A DNA stretch of 64,000 nucleotides, from assembly GCA_030447905.1 (NCBI GenBank), contig JAUJNZ010000004.1:62001-126000 (forward strand). Direction: 5' to 3'. The notes below the pieces were generated by a model. That model was not told where the DNA came from. It worked only from the letters and a program-made list of their open reading frames with translations, and searched no databases. A program made the translations under genes and the position numbers. The DNA comes from Thermoleophilaceae bacterium (GTDB lineage Bacteria; Actinomycetota; Thermoleophilia; Solirubrobacterales; Thermoleophilaceae). Positions 18,262 to 27,188 of the stretch are shown in pieces; the stretch's first letter is position 1; each line of letters opens with the position of its first letter.

Positions 18262-19914
18262 CTAGCCGGAGGGAACGTAGTAGGTGGTTCCGCCCGGAGA
18301 GGTTCCGCCCGGAGGCGTGTAGCTCGACCCTGGTACGCCGCCGGGTGCGGTCTGGAAGGTCGAGCCGGGGGCCTGGAAACTCGGCTTGCGCGGCCGCGGC
18401 CGCGGCCGAGGCCTGAACCCCCCGAGCCCCGGGGGGCGACCTTCGCGACGACGAACCCCGGGGATCGCCGGCTCGCGTGGCGCCGGGCCGGGCCCCCCGC
18501 CGGGTCCGTTCGGGCGGCCCTCGCGCCTGTCGATGCCCGGAACGCGCCGGGCGGCTCGGGGGCGTGCGGTGGCTCGCGGCGGGGCTGGCCGTGCGGGCGG
18601 CCGGGGCTCTTCGGCCAGTCGCCCCCGGCGGTCGCCGGACCGCCGCTTCGCACCGATCAGGCCTGCCGCACGCTTGGCCTCGAGCACGCGTAGGACGGCA
18701 TCATCGAGGCGCTCGCGAGAGATGCGCCCCGTGCGGGCGGCGGCGAGCAGCGCCGCTCGCATCCGATCCTGCTCCTGCGGCGGGCCCGAGAGTCGGACCA
18801 TGTCGGCCCCGGCGACGATCGACGCCACCCCCGCCTCGGCCGAGGTACCGGGGATGGTGATCGCGCCCGCGGCCAGGTCGTCGGTGATCGCAAGACCCTT
18901 GAAGCCGAGCTCGCCGCGCAGGAGGTCGGTGAGGATGAAGCGCGAGGCCGAGGCCGGGACCACGAAGTCGTCGGTGCCGTAGAGACCGTGGCCGACCACG
19001 ATCGCCTGCGCCCCCGCGTCGATCGCCACCCGGAAGGGGAGCAGGTCGCGCCGGCGGAGGGCGTCGAGGGTCAGGGGAACCTGCCCGGGCCCCTCGTCGG
19101 TCGAGGTCGCGGCCTGACCGAGGCCTCCCGGAAAGTGCAGCGGCGCCGACAGGAGGCCGGAGGTCACATAGGGGGTCACGGTCGCGCGGGAGTAACGGGC
19201 GATCTCGCGCACGTCGTCGGAGAACACGCGCAACCCGAGCGGTCCTCCATCCGTGGCGCCGACGTCGAGCACGGGTCCCAGCACGCCGTCGAGCCCGATG
19301 CGGCTCAGGGCACGCGCGGAGTCGAGCGCCGCCTCGGCCGCCTCCTCGACCGAGGCGGTGTCGGCGGGGGCATAGTCCGGGGGCAGGTCGGCCAGCGCCG
19401 AGAGCTCGCCTCCCTCCTGGGAGACCATGAACAGCGGCGGCAGGCGCTTCTCCTCCCGCGCCCGGTTGCGGATGTCGCTCACGAGCTTGCGCAGATCCTT
19501 AGCGCCGGTGTAGTTCTCCTCGGCCACCGTCAGCCCTCCGAGCTCGCCGCGAGCGAGCCTTCGCTCGGCCTCGCCGGCGTCCCTGAAGCCGAGCAGGAGC
19601 AACTGGTCGACCCGCTCCGGGATCGAGAGCTCCTGGGCCGCCTTCCTGACCTCGGGCGCGACCGGCTGGTCGGCACGAGCCTGCTCGGGCGCCGGGACGA
19701 GCCGGGTGAGGAAGGAGTCGCGCCTGAGCTCTTCGGGCGTCGCGTCGGAGGTGCGCAGGAGGGGGACGGCGACGAGGGCGAGCACCAGCGCGACGAACAG
19801 GCCGGCGCTGAGGACGAGCAGGCGCCGATCCTGGGGCTCGAGCGCCTCGAACCGCGCGCGAGCGCCGGTCAGAGCGGGTCGAAACCGCGGCCGATGGCGA
19901 CTAGGAGCGCTCAC
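18262..19914 (-). CDS. Membrane-anchored GH3 (NagZ-like) glycosidase with Pro/Arg-rich tail
   Basis: About 550 residues from GTG 19914. One membrane anchor near residue 34-54 (LLVLSAGLFVALVLALVAVP) places the rest outside. The GH3 barrel spans about 95-420: MVSQEGGELSAL, LDGVLGPVLDVG, HFPGGLG and AITDDLAAGAI, where the Asp of TDDL is the expected nucleophile. The Lys normally before HFPG is replaced by Leu (SAPLHFPG), and the GDT-x-x-DSH acid/base loop of NagZ is replaced by ATSTDEGP. The last 140 residues are Pro/Arg/Gly-rich and end in a Gly/Thr/Tyr segment. It may cleave N-acetylhexosamine linkages in the wall or may have lost activity. It is divergent from lysC with only 23 bases between starts. 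Confidence 0.8.
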   Translation of the reverse strand: MSAPSRHRPRFRPALTGARARFEALEPQDRRLLVLSAGLFVALVLALVAVPLLRTSDATPEELRRDSFLTRLVPAPEQARADQPVAPEVRKAAQELSIPERVDQLLLLGFRDAGEAERRLARGELGGLTVAEENYTGAKDLRKLVSDIRNRAREEKRLPPLFMVSQEGGELSALADLPPDYAPADTASVEEAAEAALDSARALSRIGLDGVLGPVLDVGATDGGPLGLRVFSDDVREIARYSRATVTPYVTSGLLSAPLHFPGGLGQAATSTDEGPGQVPLTLDALRRRDLLPFRVAIDAGAQAIVVGHGLYGTDDFVVPASASRFILTDLLRGELGFKGLAITDDLAAGAITIPGTSAEAGVASIVAGADMVRLSGPPQEQDRMRAALLAAARTGRISRERLDDAVLRVLEAKRAAGLIGAKRRSGDRRGRLAEEPRPPARPAPPRATARPRAARRVPGIDRREGRPNGPGGGPGPAPREPAIPGVRRREGRPPGLGGFRPRPRPRPRKPSFQAPGSTFQTAPGGVPGSSYTPPGGTSPGGTTYYVPSG

Positions 19915-19937
19915 TAGGGGAGGGTATTCTGCGGCAG

Positions 19938-21251
19938 ATGACGGATCGAAGCGTCGTCCCCGCTCCGGCGACCGCCGCACACACCGTGGTCATGAAGTTC
20001 GGCGGCACCTCGGTAGCCGACGCGGAATGCGTTCGTGGCGCCGCCGAGCGTATCGTCGCGGCCAAGGAGGCGGGCAGCCGCGTGGTCGCGGTCCTGTCGG
20101 CGCGCGGGAAGACGACCGACGACCTCGTGGCCATGGCCTACGAGGTCTCGGACCGTCCCGACCCACGCGAGATGGACATGCTGCTCTCGACCGGGGAACG
20201 GATCTCCTGCGCCCTCACGGCGATGGTGATCAACGACCTGGGCCACGAGGCGATCTCGCTCACGGGCTCCCAGGCCGGGATCGTCACCGACACCTCGCAC
20301 ACCAAGGCGCGCATCCTCGACGTGCGCGCGGGGCGTATCGACGCGGCTTTGAGCGACGGCAAGATCGTCCTCGTCGCCGGCTTTCAGGGCGTTTCGACCG
20401 CCGCCGACGTGACCACGCTCGGGCGTGGCGGCTCGGACACCACCGCGGTCGCGCTCGCGGCGGCGCTGGGCGGCGACTGCGAGATCTACACCGACGTGGC
20501 CGGGGTGTTCAGCGCCGACCCGCGGATCGTCCCGGACGCGCGCAAGCTCACCCAGACCTCGTTCGAGGAGATGCTCGAGATGTCGGCCTCGGGTGCGCGC
20601 GTGCTCCAGCTACGCTCGGTCGAGTACGCCCGCAACCACGGCGTGCGCATCCACTGTCGCTCGAGCTTCGAGGACCGGCCGGGCACGTGGGTCCTGACCG
20701 AGGAGGAGACCATGGAGCGACCGCTCGTCACCGCCGTCACCCACTCGACCGACGAGGCGCGCGTGACGCTCACCGGACTGCCCGACGAGCCGGGGGTCGC
20801 GGGTCGCGTGATGACCGCCCTCGCCGAGGCCAACGTCAACGTCGACATGATCATTCAGAACGAGCCCGAGAGCGAGGGCCAAGAGGCCGACATGTCGTTC
20901 ACCGTCCCCCGCGACGACCTGACGGCCGCGCGCGAGGCGCTCGCCCCCCTGCGCGCCGAGCTCGGGATCGCCGACGTGGCCGCCGACGCTCGGATGGGCA
21001 AGGTCTCGCTCGTGGGGGCCGGCATGCGCTCCTATCCCGGGGTCGCCGCCAAGACGTTCTCGGTGCTCGGGGACGCGGAGATCAACATCGAGATGATCTC
21101 GACCTCGCCGATCAAGATCTCGGTCGTCGTGCGCGAGGACGACGTGCCGCAAGCGGTGCTGGAGCTCCACACCGCCTTTGGCCTCGGCGCCGACGCCGTG
21201 CGGCCAGAGGACCCGCGCGGAGTCCATCGACCGACCGTTTCGAGCCTGTGA
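19938..21251 (+). CDS. lysC: Aspartate kinase
   Basis: 437 residues from ATG 19938. The kinase domain has MKFGGTSVAD (about 17-26), GERISCAL, and TTLGRGGSDTTAVALAAALG; two ACT domains follow from about 275 (VTLTGLPDEPGVAGRVMTAL and VGAGMRSYPGVAAKTFSVLG), the regulatory part that binds lysine and/or threonine. It phosphorylates L-aspartate in the first step of the Lys/Met/Thr pathway. The stop overlaps the GTG of asd (GTGA). In many actinobacteria lysC produces alpha and beta subunits from an internal start; I did not identify one with certainty. Confidence 0.96.
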   Translation: MTDRSVVPAPATAAHTVVMKFGGTSVADAECVRGAAERIVAAKEAGSRVVAVLSARGKTTDDLVAMAYEVSDRPDPREMDMLLSTGERISCALTAMVINDLGHEAISLTGSQAGIVTDTSHTKARILDVRAGRIDAALSDGKIVLVAGFQGVSTAADVTTLGRGGSDTTAVALAAALGGDCEIYTDVAGVFSADPRIVPDARKLTQTSFEEMLEMSASGARVLQLRSVEYARNHGVRIHCRSSFEDRPGTWVLTEEETMERPLVTAVTHSTDEARVTLTGLPDEPGVAGRVMTALAEANVNVDMIIQNEPESEGQEADMSFTVPRDDLTAAREALAPLRAELGIADVAADARMGKVSLVGAGMRSYPGVAAKTFSVLGDAEINIEMISTSPIKISVVVREDDVPQAVLELHTAFGLGADAVRPEDPRGVHRPTVSSL

Positions 21252-22288
21252 GGGTCGCGGTCGTCGGCGCGACCGGGGTGGTCGGGCGCACGCTCCTCGA
21301 CGTCATGGCCGAGCGCGCGTTCGCCGCCGATGAGGCGGTGGCCTTCGCCTCGGCGCGCTCGGCGGGCCAGGAGGCTCCCTACGGCGACGGCGATGCGCTC
21401 GTCGTGCAAGAGCTCCGCGAGGACGCCCTCGAAGGGTTCGACCTCGCGCTGTTCTCGGCCGGCGGGTCGACGAGCGAAGCGTGGGCGCCGCGCTTCGTCG
21501 AAGCGGGCGCGACCGTGGTCGACAACTCGTCGTTCTGGCGCATGCACGACGACGTGCCGCTCGTGGTCGCTGAGGTCAACCCGGAGGCTCTCGAGAGCGG
21601 ATCGCGCGGGATCGTGGCCAACCCCAACTGCTCGACGATGCAGATGGTCGTCGCGCTGAAGCCGATCTTCGACGCGGCCGGGATCGAGCGGCTCGTGATC
21701 TCCACCTACCAGTCGGTCTCGGGGACCGGCAAGGCCGCGGTCGACGAGCTCACCGCCCAGACCCGCGCGCATGCGCTCGGGGAGGAGTCCCCGGGTGCGC
21801 ACGTCTACCCGCACCAGATCGCCTTCAACGTGCTTCCCCAGGTCGAGACCTTCAAGGCCGGCGACGACTACACGACCGAGGAGCGCAAGATGATGGGCGA
21901 GACGCGCAAGATCCTTGGCCGCGAGGAGCTCGCCATCTCGGCGACCTGCGCGCGCGTGCCCGTCTACAACGGACACTCGGAATCGATCAACGTACAGACG
22001 CGGGAGGAGCTCTCGCCGGAGGCGTGCCGCGACGTACTGAGCGACGCCCCGGGGGTGGTGGTGATCGACGACCCGTGGCAGGGGCTCTACCCGCTCGCCA
22101 CCTCGGTAGCCGGGCGCGACGACGTGCTCGTCGGTCGAATCCGGCGGGATCCGTCGCAGGAGCGCTGCCTCAACCTGTGGGTGGTCGGCGACAACCTGCG
22201 CAAGGGCGCGGCGACGAACGCCGTGCAGGTGGCGGAGCTGCTGGTGGAGCGCGGGCTGGTGGGAGACCGCCCGGCGCGAGCGGCCTGA
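21248..22288 (+). CDS. asd: Aspartate-semialdehyde dehydrogenase
   Basis: 346 residues from GTG 21248, coupled to lysC by a 4-base overlap. The N-terminal Rossmann motif VRVAVVGATGVVGRTLL binds NADP; NPNCSTMQM carries the catalytic Cys; YQSVSGTGKAAVDEL and ATCARVPVYNGHSESI hold substrate-binding residues and the catalytic His region. It reduces aspartyl phosphate to aspartate semialdehyde, the branch point to diaminopimelate/lysine, threonine and methionine. The whole open frame is longer at the 5' side, but that part is the out-of-frame shadow of lysC. Confidence 0.96.
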   Translation: MRVAVVGATGVVGRTLLDVMAERAFAADEAVAFASARSAGQEAPYGDGDALVVQELREDALEGFDLALFSAGGSTSEAWAPRFVEAGATVVDNSSFWRMHDDVPLVVAEVNPEALESGSRGIVANPNCSTMQMVVALKPIFDAAGIERLVISTYQSVSGTGKAAVDELTAQTRAHALGEESPGAHVYPHQIAFNVLPQVETFKAGDDYTTEERKMMGETRKILGREELAISATCARVPVYNGHSESINVQTREELSPEACRDVLSDAPGVVVIDDPWQGLYPLATSVAGRDDVLVGRIRRDPSQERCLNLWVVGDNLRKGAATNAVQVAELLVERGLVGDRPARAA

Positions 22289-22471
22289 GACGGCCGCGTC
22301 CCGCGGGGCTTGTAGACCTCGGCGACCCTCCACCTCGAGTTGGCCGTCGATGCGGCCACCCCGGGCGATCGCCCGCGCCGGCTCCCGAATCACTTGCAAC
22401 GGAACGCGCGCGGATAGGTTCGCTCGATCGGCTCGCGCGTGCCTTGGACAGATTGGCGTACACCCGCCTCG

Positions 22472-24187
22472 ATGGCGCTTGCGCTCGCCGCCGTTTGCAG
22501 TGTTCCTCGCCCGCGCGGCTGAGGCCGCCCCTACCCGCTCTCTTGGCGGTGGGGCTAGTCGTGGTTCGGTGACCCCAGAGCGGTGCATCACAGGGGCGCC
22601 TACAACCGCACCTACATCGGGTGGATCGACCGGGAGGGCGACATCAAGGTGGCAAGCTACGACCACAGCACACGCTTGCGCACCACCGCCGTCCTCGCGT
22701 GGAGGCTGGGGATTGACGACCACAACAATCCGTCCCTGCATGTTCGGCCGGACGGAAGGCTCATGGCCTTCTACTCCCGCGCCGGTCGCAAGACGATGCG
22801 CTATCGCGTCTCGAGTCGGCCCGAGGACATCACTTCCTGGGGTCGGGAACGGACCGTGCCAACCAACACATCGGGTCCCAAGGGGTACACCTACCCGAAC
22901 CCCGTCCAGCTGGGGGAGAGCAACCGACTGTGGCTCTTCTGGCGGGGCGGAAACTGGCAGCCCACCTTCTCTACCTCCACTGACAGCGGGAGTACTTGGG
23001 CCCCCGCGCAAACGCTAGTCAACTATCCGGACCACCGCCCATACATCAAGTTCTCGTCGAACAAGAGCGACAGGATCCACTTCGCCTTCACCCAGGGCCA
23101 TCCCCGCAACCTGAACACCAACATCTACCACGCTTATTACAGGAAGGGTGCTCTCTACCGGGCGAACGGAACAAGGATCAAGTCGATGGCTGGCCTTCCG
23201 CTTGCTCCGAGCGAGACCGACAAGATCTACGACACGAGCTACAGGTCGTGGGTCCACGATATAGCCCTCGATTCTCGGGGCCGGCCGATAATTGTCTTCG
23301 CAGTCTTTCCCTCGACTTCGGATCACCGGTACTACTACGCCCGCTGGACTGGCCTTCGATGGAGGCGCTACGAGATAGCTCCGGCCGGCGGCATGATCTC
23401 AGATAGTCGTGAGCCTCACTACTCGGGCGGTATTACGCTCGACCACGAGAATCCATCGGTCGTCTACCTCTCTCGGGAGGTTAGAGGGGTGCACGAGGTC
23501 GAGACCTGGCGGACGCCAGACGGCGGTCCGACCTGGCGGCGGCAGGCGGTGACCTCAGGGTCGCGTGCAGAGAACGTCCGTCCGGTCTCGCCACGCGGGC
23601 TGCTCTCCTTCGACAACAACATGTCTGTGGTGTGGATGCGTGGGAATTACGGGCACTATGTCGACTATCAGACCGACATCACGACACGGCTGCTGAACGG
23701 CGGAAACGTTCCGCCCGCCGCCGAGGCTGCGGTCTCCCCGAGGAGCGGCCGCGCCCCACTCTCAGTCCGGTTCGACGGCCGGCGATCGAAGGATTCCGAC
23801 GGGTCGATCGTGAGTTGGTCCTGGCGCTTCGGCGACGGATCACTCGCCAATGGCCGCACCGTCTCCCATACCTACTCCTCACCGGGCCGCTACTTCGTCA
23901 GGCTGACCGTGACCGACGACTGGGGGGACAAGGACGTCCTTGTCACCCGAAATCGTCGTGGGTCGAGCCGGTCGCTGACGGGTCTCTCGAGGCTTGCGCG
24001 AGACACCGCGCTTCGCGGGAAAAGGCGCTGCTCCGTACCACGTAAGCGTGCGACTCCCGCGACCTCCGGGCGCGTCAGCGCCGCCGCCTCAGTGGTTTCG
24101 CAGCGCGTCGACCAGCTCGCCCTTGTCCATCTTCGAGCGGCCCTCGATGCCGATCTCCTTGGCGCGCTGCTGCAGGTCTTGCTTTGA
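22472..24187 (+). pseudogene. Secreted BNR-repeat/PKD protein with two compensating frameshifts near its start
   Basis: The main frame from about 22559 encodes a BNR_4-like propeller (SWFGDPRAVHH, YIGWIDREGDIKVASYDHST, NNPSLHVRPDGRLMAFYS, WVHDIALDSRGRPIIVFAVF) followed by a PKD domain (about 380-455, SVRFDGRRSKDSDGSIVSWS, WRFGDG, HTYSSPGRYFVRLTV). A good signal peptide begins at ATG 22472 in the same frame, but a stop at 22520 and another at 22556 interrupt it. One extra base near 22501 and one missing base near 22558 would restore MALALAAVCVFLARAAEAA joined to PTRSLGGGAS and SWFGD. The C-terminal 100 bases overlap a minus-strand gene. The protein would bind or cleave external polysaccharide. 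Confidence 0.7.
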
Positions 24188-24343
24188 CCACTCCTCGTAA
24201 CTTGGCGACTTGCCGCCCTTCTGGCCGCTCTGCGAGCGGCTCGTGTTGGCGATTCGCGCCGCCTTCTCCTTGCTGGCACCCTCGCGGCGTAGTGCCTCGT
24301 ACTGCTCGTCGTCCTTCACGCTCGACCCGTGATCCTTGGCCAT
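24089..24343 (-). CDS. Small Rho-N-domain (DUF7218-like) protein
   Basis: 84 residues. The first half (MAKDHGSSVKDDEQYEALRR, EGASKEKAARIANT) is a lysine/arginine-rich helical segment common to small actinobacterial stress proteins; the second half SYEEWSKQDLQQRAKEIGIEGRSKMDKGELVDALRNH is a Rho-termination-factor N-terminal (SAP-like) fold, which usually binds nucleic acid. The complete family pattern, including the terminal helix, makes this a confident gene even though it overlaps the end of the plus-strand BNR/PKD frame. Role unknown; perhaps nucleoid or RNA binding. Confidence 0.85.
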   Translation of the reverse strand: MAKDHGSSVKDDEQYEALRREGASKEKAARIANTSRSQSGQKGGKSPSYEEWSKQDLQQRAKEIGIEGRSKMDKGELVDALRNH

Positions 24344-24568
24344 GTGCTCACGCCTTCGCTCGTGTCCGCGGTCGCGGCGCCGGTTACCCCGGGCGCTCGG
24401 GCACGAAACCGGCGGCTCGCTCGCGTAGAGTGGCCTCGAGCGAGCAAGAGGGACGCGCCATCACCACCGCGGCGGGCAGGCCGCCCTTCACGCCGACCGA
24501 CGGCGACGGTCGGCGCCGGCGTGTCTCACCGCCGCCCGACGTCCTCGACGGCCTCGGCCTCGAGCTCC

Positions 24569-24829
24569 GACCGCGTGGAGGAGTCCTGCTGCGGGATGGC
24601 CGGGAGCTTCGGGTACGAGCGCGAGAAGCATGAGATGTCGATCGGGATCGGCGAGCGTGCCATCCTGCCCGCCATGCGCTCCGCCGACCCGAGGACCCTG
24701 ATCCTCGCCGACGGCTACTCGTGCCGCTCGCAGATCGGCGACGGAACCGGACGGCGGGCGCTCCACCTCGCCGAGGTGCTGCGCATGGCTGCACACGAGA
24801 ACCGGGCCGCCGGCGGAGAGCGCTCCTGA
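24569..24829 (+). pseudogene. C-terminal fragment of an FAD/Fe-S oxidase (GlcF-like CCG domain)
   Basis: About 86 residues similar to the extreme C-terminus of FAD-linked oxidases fused to an iron-sulfur CCG domain: DRVEESCCGMAGSFGYEREK, HEMSIGIGERAILPAMR and LILADGYSCRSQI. In complete proteins this stretch supplies the last CCG and a Cys ligand of a [4Fe-4S] cluster. Nothing upstream in any frame continues the protein; the open frame runs on into unrelated sequence. So a gene of roughly 900 codons has been reduced to its tail by deletion. Its TGA overlaps the probable start region of the TSUP gene. Confidence 0.75.
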
Positions 24830-25227
24830 GCGCCGAGGCCGGGGCGCCGGCTGGGGGTCCGGGCGGCTCGCGCGCCCGCTTCGGCGCGATCGGCTTCCTC
24901 GGTGGCCTCCTCGGCTCTCTGCTCGGGGTCGGCGGCGGCTTCGTGATGGTTCCGCTACAGGTCCTCTGGGCCAAGGTCGGCGAGCATCGTGCGATCGGGA
25001 CTTCGCTCGCCGTGATCGTCCCGATCGGGCTCGCGGGCGTCCCGATCTACGCGCTCGCCGGGGGACAGGTCGACTTCCGGCTCGCCCTCCCGCTCGTGGT
25101 CGGCGCGATCTTCGGCGCCTACGTGGGCGCGCGGGCGGTGGCGCGCCTTCCCGAGGACAAGCTGCGACGCGTGGTCGCGCTCGTCCTGCTCGTGGCCGGT
25201 CTCAAGCAGCTCGTCTTCCCGGGTTGA
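24721..25227 (+). CDS. Half-size TSUP (TauE/SafE) transporter, first of a pair
   Basis: Homology starts at about 24870; upstream the frame overlaps the decayed oxidase fragment, so the real start may be CTG 24826 rather than GTG 24721. The conserved part has four predicted helices and the TSUP signature GFLGGLLGSLLGVGGGFVMV, then IGTSLAVIVPIGLAGVPIYA and a PEDKLRRVVALVLLVAGLKQL end. A full TSUP protein has two such repeats in one chain of about 250 residues; here each repeat is separately encoded. These proteins export sulfur- or carboxyl-containing anions. Coupled to the second half with two bases between stop and ATG. Confidence 0.75.
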   Translation: MPLADRRRNRTAGAPPRRGAAHGCTREPGRRRRALLSAEAGAPAGGPGGSRARFGAIGFLGGLLGSLLGVGGGFVMVPLQVLWAKVGEHRAIGTSLAVIVPIGLAGVPIYALAGGQVDFRLALPLVVGAIFGAYVGARAVARLPEDKLRRVVALVLLVAGLKQLVFPG

Positions 25228-25229
25228 CG

Positions 25230-25586
25230 ATGGTCGTCGACGTCCTGCTCGTCCTCGCCGGCTTCTTGGCCGGCGCCGTCGGCGGTGTTCTCGGCGTCGG
25301 CGGGGGACTCGTGTTCGTGCCGGCGCTGACGCTCGGCGTGGGCGTCCCCCAGGCCGTTGCCCAGGGAACCTCCCTGGCGGCGATCGTCCCGACGTCCCTG
25401 GTCGGTGCGGTCACCGCCGACCGCGAGGGCCACGTCGCACGCTCGGAGCTCGTGGCCATGGGGGCTCTCGGGGCGATCGGCGCGGTCGCGGGCGCGCTGC
25501 TGGCCCTGGCGCTGCCGACCGACGTGCTCGTGCGCGTGTTCGGCGCGTTCCTGCTCGCCTCGGCCTGGCGCCTCTGGCGCAGCTGA
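25230..25586 (+). CDS. Half-size TSUP (TauE/SafE) transporter, second of a pair
   Basis: 118 residues from ATG 25230. It repeats the signature of its neighbour: FLAGAVGGVLGVGGGLVFVP, AVAQGTSLAAIVPTSLVGAV, GHVARSELVAMGALG and ending VRVFGAFLLASAWRLWRS. With four predicted helices it is one half of the usual transporter, so the two products probably form a heterodimer or each forms homodimers. The frames differ, so this is not a simple stop-codon split of one gene; the clean ATG and 2-base spacing argue for a genuine gene pair. Substrate unknown. Confidence 0.8.
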   Translation: MVVDVLLVLAGFLAGAVGGVLGVGGGLVFVPALTLGVGVPQAVAQGTSLAAIVPTSLVGAVTADREGHVARSELVAMGALGAIGAVAGALLALALPTDVLVRVFGAFLLASAWRLWRS

Positions 25587-25623
25587 CCCGTGCCCGGCGA
25601 AGTCGGTTCGTGACCGATGGCGG

Positions 25624-26409
25624 TCAGGCGGCGGTGGGGGTCGCCACGTCGCGCAGCTGATGGGCGGGGGTGAAGAAGTTGCGCTGGGCGAGGATCACGG
25701 CGGTGACCGAGGAGATCGCCACGCTGCCGAGGAGCATGTAGAGGATGATGAGCTGCAGCCGGACGGCCTCTAGGGGCGCCGCGCCGGCCAGGAGCAGTCC
25801 GACCATGGTCCCCGGGAAGAAGATCACGCCGGTGGTCTTGGTCGAGTCGATCAGGGGGATCACCCCCGAGCGCAGGCTGCGGCGCACGATCGGCCGGATC
25901 GCCTGGCCGGCCGTGGCCCCGAGGGCGAGCGTGGCCTCGATCTCCCGCCACGAGCCGGTCACCTCGTCCCCGAGCCGGCTGAGCGCGACGGCCGCCGCCG
26001 TCATGGAGTTGCCGACGACCATACCTCCCAGCGGGACGAGATAGCGCGGCGCGGTGCTGAACACCCCCAGCGCCACGAGCAGCACCAGCGTCGCCGTGCC
26101 TGCGAGCGTCAGCGCCACGAGCAGTGGCCAGAAGGCGCCCGGCACCGAGGCCGCCCGCCGGCGCGCGGTGAAGGCGCCGAACACGGCCATGCCGGCGATG
26201 AGCGCGACCACCAGCCCCAGCTCGTCCTGCTCGAAGACGAGCTGGATGACGAAGCCGACGGCCGTGAGCTGCACGAACGAGCGCGCCACGGCCACGGCGA
26301 TGTCGTTCTCGAGCCGCATCCGCTGCCACAGCGAGACGAGGACCGCCACCGCGACGAGCCCGAGCGCCGCGCCCACCTGGGCGAACCCGATGTCGGGGGC
26401 CCGGGTCAT
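25624..26409 (-). CDS. fetB: FetB-like ABC exporter permease (UPF0014)
   Basis: 261 residues with about seven membrane helices. Family blocks: RMRLENDIAVAVARSFVQLT near 30-50, PLGGMVVGNSMTAAAVALSR around 128-147, and LIDSTKTTGVIFFPGTMVG near 190-208. In E. coli FetA-FetB export iron and protect against peroxide; that is the best-studied family member, and substrate transfer to this protein is inference. Its start overlaps the stop of the ATPase gene (4 bases). The two genes form a two-component exporter with no binding protein. Confidence 0.8.
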   Translation of the reverse strand: MTRAPDIGFAQVGAALGLVAVAVLVSLWQRMRLENDIAVAVARSFVQLTAVGFVIQLVFEQDELGLVVALIAGMAVFGAFTARRRAASVPGAFWPLLVALTLAGTATLVLLVALGVFSTAPRYLVPLGGMVVGNSMTAAAVALSRLGDEVTGSWREIEATLALGATAGQAIRPIVRRSLRSGVIPLIDSTKTTGVIFFPGTMVGLLLAGAAPLEAVRLQLIILYMLLGSVAISSVTAVILAQRNFFTPAHQLRDVATPTAA

Positions 26410-27086
26410 CGGACCGTGGAGGGCCTCGAGGCACTCGTCGGCTCCGGATCGAGGCCGGGGCTTGTCGCCCGCCCGTCCTCGAGGCGCACCACTCGCTCTG
26501 CGAGCCGCTCCGCCTGGGCGAAGTCGTGGGTCACGAGCACGAGCGAGAGCCTTAGGCGGAGGCGCAGCTCCTTCAGGGTCTCCTCGACGTGGTCGCGGGT
26601 CCGCTCGTCGAGCGCCGAGGTCGGCTCGTCGAGGAGGAGCACGCGCGGCTCGAGCGCGAGCGCCCTCGCCAGCATCACCCGCTGCTGCTCCCCGGTGGAG
26701 AGGCGATCGGCGTCGCGATCGGCGAAGGCGGCGGGAAGCCCGGCAAGGTCGAGCAGGGCACCCACATCGACGTCGCGCCCGACGAGGCCGGGTCCGAAGC
26801 GGACGTTGTCAGCCACGGCGCCGGGAAGGAGCGCGGGGAGCTGGGGCACGAGCGCGACCTCGCGGCGCAGGGCGAGGACGTCGAGCGAGTCGAGCCCGCG
26901 CCCTCGGTAGGCGACTCGCCCCGAGTCGGGCTCGGCGAGCCGGTTGAGCAGCCGCAGGAGGGTCGACTTGCCCGAGCCGGAGCGGCCCGCCACACACGTT
27001 GCGCCCTCGGGCAGCGCAAGCGAGACGTCGTGGAGGACCTCGACGCCTCCGCGCGAGGCCCGCACGCGCTTGAGCTCGAAGAGCAT
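26406..27086 (-). CDS. fetA: ABC transporter ATP-binding subunit, FetA-like
   Basis: 226 residues from ATG 27086 (MLFELKRVRASRGG); the ATG at 27131 adds an Ala/Gly-rich extension that is less likely. Walker A is GRSGSGKST, the Q-loop VPQLPALLPGAVADN, the signature LSTGEQQRVMLARALALEPR, Walker B VLLLDEPTSALD and the switch His is in LVLVTHDFAQAERLA. It energises the FetB-like permease encoded immediately downstream. The signature motif has T instead of G at position 3 (LSTGE), a tolerated change. It is divergent from the CDF gene, so metal export systems of two kinds face each other here. Confidence 0.85.
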   Translation of the reverse strand: MLFELKRVRASRGGVEVLHDVSLALPEGATCVAGRSGSGKSTLLRLLNRLAEPDSGRVAYRGRGLDSLDVLALRREVALVPQLPALLPGAVADNVRFGPGLVGRDVDVGALLDLAGLPAAFADRDADRLSTGEQQRVMLARALALEPRVLLLDEPTSALDERTRDHVEETLKELRLRLRLSLVLVTHDFAQAERLAERVVRLEDGRATSPGLDPEPTSASRPSTVR

Positions 27087-27188
27087 CGATGGACCCGCGG
27101 TTGCGCCACCCGTGGCCGCGGCCGAGCCCATGTGCGTTCCAGACTAGCCGCTGGCCGGGTGGTCTCGACGTAGACTCGAGTCAAGTCG

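Noticed and set aside
21032-23011. A minus-strand frame of 659 codons across asd
   Set aside because: It is a shadow of high-GC plus-strand coding sequence; the translation is His/Arg/Gly-rich with no domain.
24384-24974. A minus-strand frame opposite the oxidase fragment and TSUP gene
   Set aside because: Arg/Pro/Ser-rich shadow; both plus-strand proteins have recognisable family motifs.
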